A DNA stretch of 35,739 bases from CALZFJ01 sp964459845 (GTDB lineage: Bacteria > Bacteroidota > Bacteroidia > Bacteroidales > Muribaculaceae): the NCBI GenBank assembly GCA_964459845.1, contig CAYWOC010000024.1, forward strand, positions 1 to 35,739, in the 5' to 3' direction. This document shows positions 24,895 to 33,545 of this stretch, in pieces (positions within the stretch are counted from its first letter, which is position 1; every line of letters starts with the position of its first letter). A program made the translations under genes and the position numbers. Below the pieces are notes generated by a model that was given only the letters and a program-made list of their open reading frames with translations, searched no databases and was not told the DNA's origin.

Positions 24895-27800
24895 ATGAGA
24901 AAGACTTTTACTCTTATGGCCGCTTTTATGATTGCTATGCTGGCAGCATTTGGAAATGCCAGTGCAGCCGAAAGCATAAAGGCGCAGTCGCCATCGGCAG
25001 CGGTGAGCAGAGCTTATGCGCTGAGGGTGTATGATGGCACTTGGGGAACAAATCTTACACAGACGGAACTTGTGTCGTTTGATGTGGATGCTCCAAATGA
25101 AATTTCAGTGGAACACAAGTTTGAATCCAAATTGATTCGTGCTGCCGCATATATCGATGGCACTTATTATATGATAGAGTCGGATGACGGCTATGTGGCA
25201 TATAGATTTTCATCCTATAATATAGGGACAAAGCAATATAATGTGATCAAGGAATACAAATTTGCCGACCTTGAGAATGCGTTGATGTTCCAGTGTATGA
25301 CATACGACCCCACAACGAAAAAGATATATGCCTATGCTTTCGACATAAGAAATTCATCGGGCGAAGGTGACAACTTGGACATACCATTTGAGCTGGTCAG
25401 CATGGATCCTGCAACGGGTGTTGCTACTGTAATCGGCGAGAACAATACAAAGCAAATCCTTACACTCGCTGCCGACGCTAACGGCTATCTGTATGGAATT
25501 GATACAGAAGGCACACTATGGGGCATAAATAAATCTCGCGGCACACTTTCTTATGAAGAGGGCTATGCTCCATTGCAGCCCAAGAGCTTGCAGTCGATGG
25601 CATTCGACTCAAAGAACAACTTGCTATATTGGGCTGGCTTCACTCAGATTAATGGCGCAGGTAACGGGTTCTTCGGAAAATTCAATTACTCGGATGATGA
25701 GGGATGGATGTATTCAAAAGTAGCCGATTTCACGAGCAACTCTGAATTTGTCGGTCTGTGGATCGACAGCGATCCTCTGCCTAAATCATCGCCGGCAGCC
25801 GTTACCGATTTGACATTGACACCAGCCGGTGAAGGTGCATTGCATGCTACATTGTCGTGGGTTAATCCCCAATACGATAACGGAGGCAATGCACTAAGCG
25901 GATCATTTTCAGTTAAGGTATATAATGCCGACGGTCAATTGATAAAGACGGTGGATTCGCAATATGCAGGGCAAGCTGGCAGTGCTGTGATAGAAGAAAG
26001 CACTTCGGGCGTGAAGAGCTACACCGTGGCTGCATCGAATGCTGCTGGCGATGGTCGCACAGCATACGTTGAAGGCTTTGTGGGACGTGACACTCCGGGC
26101 AGTGTGTCGAGCCTTAAGATTGTGAAAGATGCTGAACGTCAGTTGAGCATAAGTTGGGCTGCTCCCGACAAGGGCGCAAATGATGGCTGGTATGATAGGG
26201 CCACATTGAAATATGATATTGTTCGCTTCCCCGACAATACTGCTGTGGCAACCGGTGTTACAGCCACAAGCTACACCGACAGCAATATCGAGAAGATGGC
26301 TGGTTACAGCTATCAGGTAACACCTTCGAATGCCGACGGTGCAGGCTCATCGGCTGAGACTGAGCAGGAGTTTGCCGGCAATCCGTTGGAGATGCCATTC
26401 TCCTGCGATTTCACCACCGATGCGCTTGTCCGCTTGTGGAAGGCGTATGATGCCGATGGCGACGGTCAGACATGGTATGCGACTAAGAACAGAGTGGAGT
26501 CGTTTATGAAATATTTCCCAGACCAGGAATTGTCGCCCAATTTGGCTTCCGACGACTGGCTCATTTCTGCTCCGATGCATTTTGAGGCTGGCAAGACGTA
26601 TATGCTGCAATACTGGGTGCGTTCGCAAGGTCCTCTTTTCCCAGTAAATTATAATGTCACTTTGGGCAAGGGCGCAACACCCGAGGCACAAAACACCATA
26701 TTGAGCAGCGTGAGGGGCTTTGATAATCAGAGCATGGAACAAAAGAGTGCCACTATTTCTGTGGCTGAAACTGGCGATTACAGCATAGGATTCCAAGCTC
26801 TAAATCGCGTGCAGCTAAATGTGAAAGATGTCACTATCGAAGTGCGCGACGCTGTGGAACTCGCTGCCGAAAGCATCAGTGGCAATAGCGCACCAGTCGT
26901 AGGCGATGAGGCAGAGTATATTGTGGCAGTGAAAAACAATGGTTATGAGGCTCAGAGCGGATTCGATGTGCAACTGCTGGATGCAGAAGATAATGTACTG
27001 GCTTCAAATTCTTCTGAAACAATCGAAGCGTTCAGCGAGAAGACTGTGACTGTGAAATGGACTCCTGAAAAAGCTGGAGCTATGAAAATACATGCGCGTG
27101 TTATGGCAAGTGGAGATGCCGATGTTTCGAATGACGTTACTGGTGAAATGAAGGTTACTGTGCTTGAAGGTGGCAGTTGGATTGATGTGGCTAAGAAGAA
27201 CCAGTCGCTGAATGCTGTAGTGCCGTTTAATGCAAATCAGAAATATAGCCTTGCACAGACCATATATGATGCCGACAGCATTAATGTTAAGCAGGCTACT
27301 ATTAATGGATTGATGTATTATTATCAGGCATCTGCCGAAAACGAAGATTTTCCTGTGAAAATATATCTCGCAAACACCGGTAAGGACAACTTCACCGACA
27401 AGGTGGCTGTGCCAGAAGAGCAGTTCACTCTTGTGTATGATGGCAATTTCAGCGTGCCGATGGATCAAGAGGCATCTGTAGTTCTGTTTGACAAGCCATT
27501 TGAATACACTGGAGGCAATCTTGCCATTATGACTCGCGGCGAAGCGGGTAAGCGTCTCAGCGGAGTATATTTTAAGACGCAGTATATTGCCAGTGAGAAG
27601 GAAAGATATACATGGTATAATTATAATGCCACACAGTCTGTTCCGTTTGCAGCAAATGTCACAAGAACATTGAGAGACCGCGTCAGCGTATCGCTGTTCG
27701 TGGATAAGAAGTCGTTAGGCGTTGGTGAAGTTCCGACTGCCAGCGACGACATTGCGGCTGTCATGCAAGGAAGCACATTGTGCATAAGCGGAGAATACGA

Positions 27801-27951
27801 CAGATTGCGTATTTATGGCGTGAATGGTGTGCTTGTGTCAGAAAATGCACAGCTTGCCAGCGTCGATATGAGCAAATGTCAGCCCGGTCTTTATTTCCTT
27901 GAATTTGTGAAGGATGGCGTAAAGACGGTGAAGCGTGTGGTCGTGAAATAA
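24895..27951 (+). CDS. Secreted multidomain protein with fibronectin III, adhesin-like domain and type IX sorting tail
   Basis: The 1018-residue protein has a signal peptide (residues 1-25), a region up to about 300 with repeated Y/G-rich blades that looks like a beta-propeller, two fibronectin type III-like domains (about 303-400 and 401-495), a choice-of-anchor J/cleaved-adhesin type domain (about 500-655, with DDWLISAPMHFEAGKTY), a CARDB-like domain (about 660-755), a further beta domain, and a C-terminal type IX secretion sorting domain (about 935-1018: LRIYGVNGVLV, then CQPGLYFLEFVKDG and KRVVVK). It should be moved across the outer membrane and displayed or released. No protease motif is seen, so adhesion or polymer binding is likelier than catalysis. 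It is a single-gene unit. Confidence 0.85.
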   Translation: MRKTFTLMAAFMIAMLAAFGNASAAESIKAQSPSAAVSRAYALRVYDGTWGTNLTQTELVSFDVDAPNEISVEHKFESKLIRAAAYIDGTYYMIESDDGYVAYRFSSYNIGTKQYNVIKEYKFADLENALMFQCMTYDPTTKKIYAYAFDIRNSSGEGDNLDIPFELVSMDPATGVATVIGENNTKQILTLAADANGYLYGIDTEGTLWGINKSRGTLSYEEGYAPLQPKSLQSMAFDSKNNLLYWAGFTQINGAGNGFFGKFNYSDDEGWMYSKVADFTSNSEFVGLWIDSDPLPKSSPAAVTDLTLTPAGEGALHATLSWVNPQYDNGGNALSGSFSVKVYNADGQLIKTVDSQYAGQAGSAVIEESTSGVKSYTVAASNAAGDGRTAYVEGFVGRDTPGSVSSLKIVKDAERQLSISWAAPDKGANDGWYDRATLKYDIVRFPDNTAVATGVTATSYTDSNIEKMAGYSYQVTPSNADGAGSSAETEQEFAGNPLEMPFSCDFTTDALVRLWKAYDADGDGQTWYATKNRVESFMKYFPDQELSPNLASDDWLISAPMHFEAGKTYMLQYWVRSQGPLFPVNYNVTLGKGATPEAQNTILSSVRGFDNQSMEQKSATISVAETGDYSIGFQALNRVQLNVKDVTIEVRDAVELAAESISGNSAPVVGDEAEYIVAVKNNGYEAQSGFDVQLLDAEDNVLASNSSETIEAFSEKTVTVKWTPEKAGAMKIHARVMASGDADVSNDVTGEMKVTVLEGGSWIDVAKKNQSLNAVVPFNANQKYSLAQTIYDADSINVKQATINGLMYYYQASAENEDFPVKIYLANTGKDNFTDKVAVPEEQFTLVYDGNFSVPMDQEASVVLFDKPFEYTGGNLAIMTRGEAGKRLSGVYFKTQYIASEKERYTWYNYNATQSVPFAANVTRTLRDRVSVSLFVDKKSLGVGEVPTASDDIAAVMQGSTLCISGEYDRLRIYGVNGVLVSENAQLASVDMSKCQPGLYFLEFVKDGVKTVKRVVVK

Positions 27952-28013
27952 TCATCCACTAATCGGCTAAAGCGTGTGAATGCAACTTTTAGCTTGATTT
28001 GCTGAAATAAGAA

Positions 28014-28059
28014 AAATGGGTCATGATTCAGTGCCACAGCACCGAGTCGTGACCCATTT
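28014..28059 (+). terminator. Terminator after the type IX secreted protein
   Basis: A long hairpin: 10-bp perfect outer stem (28014-28023 with 28050-28059), wobble-rich middle and a 4-bp GTGC/GCAC tip with a CACA loop. The right arm ends ATTTCGTTT. It lies 62 bp past the stop. Confidence 0.75.
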
Positions 28060-28180
28060 CGTTTGACAATCCTAATGGTTGAATCGGTTCTTGAAAGCTC
28101 TTGTATTGATAGCTCCAAACCGATTGCTGGAATATGTGCGATTTTATCATGATATAAGAAATGCGGAAATGCGCAAATAG

Positions 28181-28212
28181 AAAAGGCAAGCCAGTGATGA
28201 GGCTTGCCTTTT
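28181..28212. terminator. Bidirectional terminator, mainly for valS
   Basis: A perfect 12-bp stem (28181-28192 with 28201-28212) with an 8-nt loop has an A run on its left and a T run on its right. It lies 35 bp past the valS stop on the minus strand and can also stop plus-strand transcription. Confidence 0.8.
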
Positions 28213-28246
28213 TGCTATTGTTGCTGAATTGGGCGTTTCGCGCGTA

Positions 28247-30937
28247 TTATTTCTTGAGTGCGGCTATGCTTTCTTCAAGAGTCTTGATTTTGCTTTCAGC
28301 ATCTGAGAGCTTTTTGCGCTCACCGTTTACGACGGCTTCTGGAGCGTTGTTCACGAATTTTTCGTTGCTGAGTTTCTTTTCAATCGACATCTTGAACCCT
28401 TGATAGTATTTCAAGTCGTGTTCAAGTTTCTTAAGCTCCTCCTCGATGTTGATGTTGTTGCCAAGAGGTACAGCAAATTCGCTTGTGCCAACGAGGAATG
28501 ATGCTGCTGTAGCATCCTTTTCGGCAACTTCATTGATCGCATCGAGGTTGGCAAGTTTGCTGATGATGGCACCAAAAGCATTGTTGAACTTGCCGATTAC
28601 TTGTAGCGTGAGAGCATTCTTGTTAGGAATGTTCTTTTGCAGACGCACAGTGCGGATGCCAGCTACAATCTCTTTAGCTTCGTTCATAGTGCCAATCACA
28701 GCTTCATCCACAGCCTTAGGCTCAGGGATGAGGGCTGTCATGATGCTTTCGCCATCGGCGCGCTCGCTTATGTGTTGCCAAAGTTCCTCTGTGATGAACG
28801 GCATGAACGGATGGAGCAGACGCAGAAGTGAATCGAAGAAGCCGAGAGTGGCTTCATATGTAGCACGGTCGATAGGATGCTGATAAGCCGGCTTGATCAT
28901 TTCAAGATACCAAGAAGAGAACTCATCCCAGAATAGCTTATAAACAGCCATCAACGCTTCTGACAGGCGGAACTTGCCAAACAGGTCTTTAACCTCGGCA
29001 AGAGTGCTGTTCAGAGTGTTGTCAAACCACTTGATGGCAATCTTGGCATATTCAGGTTGCTCGATGTCGGCAACTTCCCATCCCTTGACAAGACGGAATG
29101 CGTTCCAAATCTTATTGTTGAAGTTGCGGCCTTGCTCGCAAAGAGCGTCATCATATAGGATGTCGTTTCCGGCAGGAGCCGAAAGCATCAATCCCATGCG
29201 CACACCGTCGGCACCAAACTTGTCCATAAGCTCGATAGGGTCGGGCGAGTTGCCGAGTGATTTCGACATCTTTCTGCCAAGTTTGTCGCGGACTATGCCA
29301 GTGAAATAGACATTGCGGAAAGGCATCTGTCCTTCGTATTCATAGCCTGCCATAATCATGCGGGCTACCCAGAAGAATATGATGTCTGGACCAGTCACAA
29401 GGTCGTTGGTGGGGTAGTAGTATTTGATTTCGTCATTGCCCGGGTTGTTGATTCCGTCGAACAGCGATATTGGCCACAGCCAAGACGAGAACCAAGTGTC
29501 GAGAGCGTCGTGGTCTTGTTCGAGGTCGGCAATCGTCATATCATTGTTGCCTGTCTTTGCTTTAGCCTTTTCAAGAGCCTTCTCTATGTCCATAGCCACC
29601 ACAAACTCACGCTCGCCGTTGGCAGCGGTGTAGTAGTAGGCTGGGATGCGGTGTCCCCACCAAAGCTGACGGCTGATGCACCAGTCTTGTATGTTCTCAA
29701 GCCAGTTGCGGTAGGTAGCCTTGTATTTCGACGGGAAGAACTTTATGTCATCGTTCATCACAGGTGGAAGTGCGATCTCGGCAAAGTGCTTCATGTCGAT
29801 GAACCACTGAAGTGACAATCGAGGCTCGATAGCAACGTGGGTGCGCTCAGAGAAGCCCACCTTATTGGTGTAATCCTCGATTTTCTCCATCAATCCGGCT
29901 TCAGTGAGGTCTTTGCTGATTTGCTCGCGCACTGCGAAGCGATCCATACCCACATACATTCCGGCAGCCTCAGACACTGTGCCATCGGCATTGAAGATGT
30001 CGATAGTGTCGAGATTGTGCTTCTTGCCGAGCATATAGTCGTTTTCGTCGTGAGCAGGAGTCACTTTCAAGCATCCTGTACCGAACTCGATTTCCACATA
30101 GCGGTCTTCAATGACAGGGATAACTCTGCCAACGAGTGGAACAATCACTTTCTTGCCTTTCAACCACTGGTTCTTTGGGTCTTTAGGATTGATGCACATG
30201 GCGGTATCGCCCATGATTGTCTCAGGACGTGTGGTAGCCACTACCGCATAACGGCGACCGTCGGCATCGCGGTGAACCACTTCCTCTTCCGAGCCTGTCT
30301 CACCAGTGCCGTCATCATCGGCAAGATAATATTTCAGATGATAAAGTTTCGATTTCTCCTCTTCGTAATACACCTCGTCATCGCTAAGAGCCGTCTGGTT
30401 CTGCGGATCCCAGTGAACCATGCGCAGACCGCGGTATATCAATCCCTTGTCGTAAAGGTCGCAGAACACGCGAAGCACGCTCTCGCTGCGCTTCTCGTCC
30501 ATGGTGAAAGCCGTGCGGCTCCAGTCGCACGATGCGCCTAATTTTTTGAGCTGCTCAAGGATGATGCCTCCATGCTTGTGGGTCCAGTCCCAAGCGTGTT
30601 TCAGAAATTCCTCGCGAGTGAGATCCGACTTCTTGATGCCCTCCTTTGCCAGTTTTTGCACCACTTTGGTCTCGGTGGCGATTGAGGCGTGGTCGGTGCC
30701 AGGCACCCAAAGCGCATTCTTGCCCTCCATGCGCGCGCGGCGTATGAGGATGTCTTGAATAGTGTTGTTGAGCATATGTCCCATATGAAGCACGCCAGTG
30801 ACATTTGGCGGTGGAATCACAATAGTGTAAGGCTCACGCTCGTCGGGAACCGACTTGAACAGGTCGTGCTCCATCCAATACTTATACCATTTGTCCTCTA
30901 CTTCCGAGGGGTCGTATTTGGTTGCTAATTCGTTCAT
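28247..30937 (-). CDS. valS: Valyl-tRNA synthetase
   Basis: The enzyme charges tRNA-Val in the cytoplasm and edits mischarged threonine. It is full length at 896 residues. IPPPNVTGVLHMGHMLN holds the HIGH motif (51-54), GTDHASIATE follows, the editing domain includes TTRPETIMGDTAM, the WCISRQLWWGHRIPAYY block is near 419-435, and KMSKS is at 556-560. The C-terminal coiled-coil arm (IEEELKKLEHDLKYYQGFKM) is present. It is a single gene with a -7 box in its leader and a strong terminator behind it. Confidence 0.98.
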   Translation of the reverse strand: MNELATKYDPSEVEDKWYKYWMEHDLFKSVPDEREPYTIVIPPPNVTGVLHMGHMLNNTIQDILIRRARMEGKNALWVPGTDHASIATETKVVQKLAKEGIKKSDLTREEFLKHAWDWTHKHGGIILEQLKKLGASCDWSRTAFTMDEKRSESVLRVFCDLYDKGLIYRGLRMVHWDPQNQTALSDDEVYYEEEKSKLYHLKYYLADDDGTGETGSEEEVVHRDADGRRYAVVATTRPETIMGDTAMCINPKDPKNQWLKGKKVIVPLVGRVIPVIEDRYVEIEFGTGCLKVTPAHDENDYMLGKKHNLDTIDIFNADGTVSEAAGMYVGMDRFAVREQISKDLTEAGLMEKIEDYTNKVGFSERTHVAIEPRLSLQWFIDMKHFAEIALPPVMNDDIKFFPSKYKATYRNWLENIQDWCISRQLWWGHRIPAYYYTAANGEREFVVAMDIEKALEKAKAKTGNNDMTIADLEQDHDALDTWFSSWLWPISLFDGINNPGNDEIKYYYPTNDLVTGPDIIFFWVARMIMAGYEYEGQMPFRNVYFTGIVRDKLGRKMSKSLGNSPDPIELMDKFGADGVRMGLMLSAPAGNDILYDDALCEQGRNFNNKIWNAFRLVKGWEVADIEQPEYAKIAIKWFDNTLNSTLAEVKDLFGKFRLSEALMAVYKLFWDEFSSWYLEMIKPAYQHPIDRATYEATLGFFDSLLRLLHPFMPFITEELWQHISERADGESIMTALIPEPKAVDEAVIGTMNEAKEIVAGIRTVRLQKNIPNKNALTLQVIGKFNNAFGAIISKLANLDAINEVAEKDATAASFLVGTSEFAVPLGNNINIEEELKKLEHDLKYYQGFKMSIEKKLSNEKFVNNAPEAVVNGERKKLSDAESKIKTLEESIAALKK

Positions 30938-30978
30938 AACGATTTACAGTTATTGATTTGCAATATTAATTCAATTTG

Positions 30979-30986
30979 CAAAATTA
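30979..30986 (-). promoter_or_regulatory. Putative -7 box for valS
   Basis: The minus strand reads TAATTTTG, identical to the boxes at 12214 and 16553, 42 nt before the valS start. The nearest TTG (31009-31011) is 22 nt away, slightly too far, so only the -7 box is called. Confidence 0.5.
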
Positions 30987-31179
30987 CTAAAATGTTTCGT
31001 AAACCCCACAAGCATTGAGCAAAAAGTCAATGCACCCACACAAAAACAAACTAATTTTCTCATTCTTCTTTCCACTTCATTTTCTCATTATAGCAGATTT
31101 TTTTAAGAACCTAAAGTAAACTGAAATAACATCTATAAATATTTCTGAGATATTACAACGTTCCTCATTACGCGAACGC

Positions 31180-31339
31180 AACTATTCAGCGGTAAAGAAT
31201 ATAAATCCGTCTTGATAATCAGTGAATTATAAAATCGGGCAAATATAAATTATGGTAAATGATATCGTTTCGAGACTTTCTGTCACAATTGTACATTCAC
31301 AAGTTGCTGATATTCAACATCCATTATCGCTGAATAGTT
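31180..31339. repeat. 16-bp inverted repeat pair bounding a 160-bp AT-rich segment
   Basis: The left arm (31180-31195) and right arm (31324-31339) are complementary at 15 of 16 positions. The spacer of 128 bp has no open frame. It could be a small non-autonomous element, an excision scar or a protein-binding pair. No clean flanking target duplication is seen. Confidence 0.5.
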
Positions 31340-31421
31340 ACCACGCAGATGCCCATTTGTAAAAAAAGTTAAATATGCTGTATAACATATTTTTATATTT
31401 TTTACATTCCATAACATTGCC

Positions 31422-31429
31422 TAATTTTG
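31422..31429 (+). promoter_or_regulatory. Possible -7 box before the toxin/immunity remnants
   Basis: TAATTTTG matches the -7 consensus used elsewhere in the window, but no TTG lies at the expected distance upstream. In such AT-rich DNA a chance match is possible. Confidence 0.3.
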
Positions 31430-31473
31430 AGTAGAGTAATTTAATGTTTTATGAGAACAAAAGCCATGGTTGA

Positions 31474-31665
31474 GCCTGGTATAATACACAATCAGTAGTG
31501 GAAAACGGAATTAGTTTTAAAATTTACGATGATAAAGAAAACCGAATTCCCAACTACAATGATTACAACGCTTCTGTTAACGCTGCCTCTCAAAATAAAG
31601 CAAACAATGTATTTAGAAAGAAGAGAAATGGGAAAAGAATTACTATTAAATCTTTTGATTTTTAA
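31474..31665 (+). pseudogene. Fossil 3' end of an unidentified gene, possibly a toxin tip
   Basis: The frame ending with TAA at 31663-31665 is open from 31474 and reads like a real protein tail: GISFKIYDDKENRIPNYNDY, then NASVNAASQNKANN and a basic end. No start or upstream domain remains; a stop lies at 31471-31473. It overlaps the start of the next gene by 38 bp in another frame. Its position before a possible immunity gene suggests a displaced toxin end, but I do not recognise the family. Confidence 0.4.
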
Positions 31666-32413
31666 TTTTCTGGCATTTGTTGCTTCTTCAGCATACTGCC
31701 AGAAAATAGATAATGTGGTGGGCAGATATTATACTCCAATCGACGGGGAAAGCTGTTCAACACATGAGAAAATCATTTTTGAATATTACAGCATTGAATT
31801 TTACCCAAATCACAAATTCAAGTATTGCAATACGATTGGTTTAATTTACGGTCCATATGAAACACAAGGAAAATGGGAATTGTCGGGCGACACTATAATT
31901 TTAGATTCAGGAATCAAAGAATTGTCGGTGGAAAGTTTCGGGTGTTTTGAATATCCTTTTAACAAATACACATTCAAAATATTGGAACTTTCCAAAGGCT
32001 GCACCAACTGGTTCGATAAAGGTCACACAATTTCTGTTTACAACTTTTTAACAACAAACGGTGATACACTAAAATTGCATCCAGATGAAAATGGGTATAT
32101 TTCTTTCCATAAAGATACTGTTGCAGTGTGTATTTGGGGTGAATCTTTTTTCCGAAAAACCAACAAAGTCTATTTGCCAAAAGACAAAGAGCTGAACTTC
32201 AACATTGTTAAGTGTTCCTTACAAAGACAATTTTCACAGGAAAAATGGATTTTGCAAAAGAATGGCACAATCGTTCCTGTTGATCGAAGCACTAACAAAT
32301 GGGCAAACTACACATTACATAAAGATAAAGATTGGAATCCAAATACGGGTTGGACTGATGCGTGGACACCCCAACTTGACAAATACAAGAAAAAGGGGTG
32401 TTTACCTCCATAA
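31628..32413 (+). CDS. Hypothetical exported protein, possible immunity protein
   Basis: ATG 31628 gives a good signal peptide (MGKELLLNLLIFNFLAFVAS) followed by an AYCQK cleavage region; the frame runs back to ATG 31529, but that part overlaps the fossil frame and is not signal-like. The mature protein of about 235 residues is beta-rich, with VVGRYYTP, FYPNHKFKYC and YETQGKWELSGDTIILDSGI, a pattern like lipocalin-type lipoproteins. No catalytic motif is seen. Its AT-rich composition and place between a possible toxin tail and an ankyrin protein fit an immunity or accessory gene of a displaced toxin module. Function unknown. Confidence 0.6.
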   Translation: MGKELLLNLLIFNFLAFVASSAYCQKIDNVVGRYYTPIDGESCSTHEKIIFEYYSIEFYPNHKFKYCNTIGLIYGPYETQGKWELSGDTIILDSGIKELSVESFGCFEYPFNKYTFKILELSKGCTNWFDKGHTISVYNFLTTNGDTLKLHPDENGYISFHKDTVAVCIWGESFFRKTNKVYLPKDKELNFNIVKCSLQRQFSQEKWILQKNGTIVPVDRSTNKWANYTLHKDKDWNPNTGWTDAWTPQLDKYKKKGCLPP

Positions 32414-32567
32414 GTCTCAAAACAATAGGTTAGGATGCAAAGTGGAAATTATTGAATTTACCATTAGCAACTCATACATTTATAAGATGTTAATGGCAAA
32501 AGACATTATGTGCCAAGCCAATCAATGATTTATGGACATTCAATAATGAATTTTTTAAATATAAGCT

Positions 32568-33437
32568 ATGAAATTTATTAGACATTTAATTTATATCCTT
32601 TTGATATCAATTTGCATAGGATGTGCCAGTGGCGGGATAGAATTTTCTTCCTATAGCATATTTTATGGAACAAGAGCATGGGATTTGGTAAATGCTATAG
32701 ACAGTGGCGATACAATAAAAATAGGGAAAATTCTAAAAGAGGATACTTCGTTAATAAATTATCGTGACAGCATTGGTTGGTCGATATTGATGCATGTAGT
32801 ATATAATCAAACACGTGTGCGGTTTCCACATACGTTATTCATTAGTTTTGAATATGGAGGAAATCCTGAAGATAATCCAGAGAATATGATTTCTTTTCAA
32901 TATCTATTAAAGAAAGGTGCAGACGTAAACATTAAAGGTAAGAATGGAAGGACAGCACTGACGATTGCTTGTGGTAAACAAATTGGAGATGTAAATTATG
33001 TAAAACACTTGTTGGAATATGGTGCAGAAATAGATGCGGAAGAAGTTGATCCGGCAGAAGAGCATATTCATGGACCATATACACCATTGATGTGTGCTGT
33101 ACAAAGCGAAAGGGAAGATTATATTGACATATTGCTCAAATATGGAGCAGATATAGACTACTCTAATGAATGCGGTAGCAGAGCTTTAAGTGAAGCTATG
33201 TGGCTGTCGCATAAAACAAACGGATATTCGATGGTCTTGTATTTGTTGAGGCATGGTGCAGACTACACTACTCCATATCATAGATATGAATATGATATTA
33301 AATCGACACATAAAAAGAATGATAATTCGAAAATCACACTTGTAGAAGATTTAAGAGAACAATGTGAAGATTTGGGAAGTGAATGGCATAGACAAAAAAT
33401 GCAGGTTATTGATTTCTTAAAAACAGAGAGGTGTTGA
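32568..33437 (+). CDS. Ankyrin-repeat lipoprotein, frameshifted at the 3' end
   Basis: The protein starts with a lipoprotein signal, MKFIRHLIYILLISICIGC, with a cysteine suited to lipidation. Ankyrin repeats follow: YLLKKGADVNIKGKNGRTAL, YVKHLLEYGAEIDAEE, YTPLMCAVQSEREDYIDILL and LYLLRHGADYTTP. Ankyrin proteins are common immunity or accessory factors beside polymorphic toxins. The frame stops at 33437 after FLKTERC, but another frame continues with a natural-looking ending to 33528. The switch lies in the A run at 33419-33423; one A fewer would restore the longer product. It is 18 bp (after the longer end) before the Rhs-core gene. An immunity role is inference. Confidence 0.75.
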   Translation: MKFIRHLIYILLISICIGCASGGIEFSSYSIFYGTRAWDLVNAIDSGDTIKIGKILKEDTSLINYRDSIGWSILMHVVYNQTRVRFPHTLFISFEYGGNPEDNPENMISFQYLLKKGADVNIKGKNGRTALTIACGKQIGDVNYVKHLLEYGAEIDAEEVDPAEEHIHGPYTPLMCAVQSEREDYIDILLKYGADIDYSNECGSRALSEAMWLSHKTNGYSMVLYLLRHGADYTTPYHRYEYDIKSTHKKNDNSKITLVEDLREQCEDLGSEWHRQKMQVIDFLKTERC

Positions 33438-33528
33438 TTACAAGAAAGTCACAATACCAGAAAATGTGATAGAATATGCAAAATATAAATATCCAAAGAC
33501 ATGGTGGGAATATTTAGAGAAATATTAA
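33438..33528 (+). other. Out-of-frame 3' end of the ankyrin gene
   Basis: In the frame ending with TAA at 33526-33528, this stretch reads RGVDYKKVTIPENVIEYAKY followed by a short tail ending WWEYLEKY (reading begins just before 33438). It continues the last ankyrin helix naturally if one A is removed from 33419-33423. Confidence 0.6.
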
Positions 33529-33545
33529 TGATAATATAAGGTTTT

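Larger units (their letters stand above)
30938..31473. other. AT-rich intergenic region at the edge of the accessory island
   Basis: This 536-bp stretch holds the valS promoter, two direct copies of an 11-bp ATTTTCTCATT unit (31054 and 31079), a 16-bp inverted repeat pair (31180 and 31324) and a -7-like box at 31422. No convincing coding frame, tRNA or transposase is seen. The base composition becomes clearly more AT-rich here than in valS. Confidence 0.6.

Noticed and set aside
29837..30541. 234-codon plus-strand frame opposite valS
   Set aside because: It lies wholly inside valS, which is complete with HIGH and KMSKS motifs; the frame is an antisense shadow.
31054..31089. Two direct copies of ATTTTCTCATT as a CRISPR or regulatory repeat
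   Set aside because: Only two 11-bp copies in low-complexity AT-rich DNA, with no spacer regularity or cas genes.
31180..31339. Calling the inverted repeat pair an insertion sequence
   Set aside because: No transposase frame and no clean target-site duplication; reported only as a repeat.
32205..32528. 107-codon frame overlapping the end of the hypothetical exported protein
   Set aside because: Two thirds overlaps a better-supported gene in another frame and it has no signal peptide or family resemblance.
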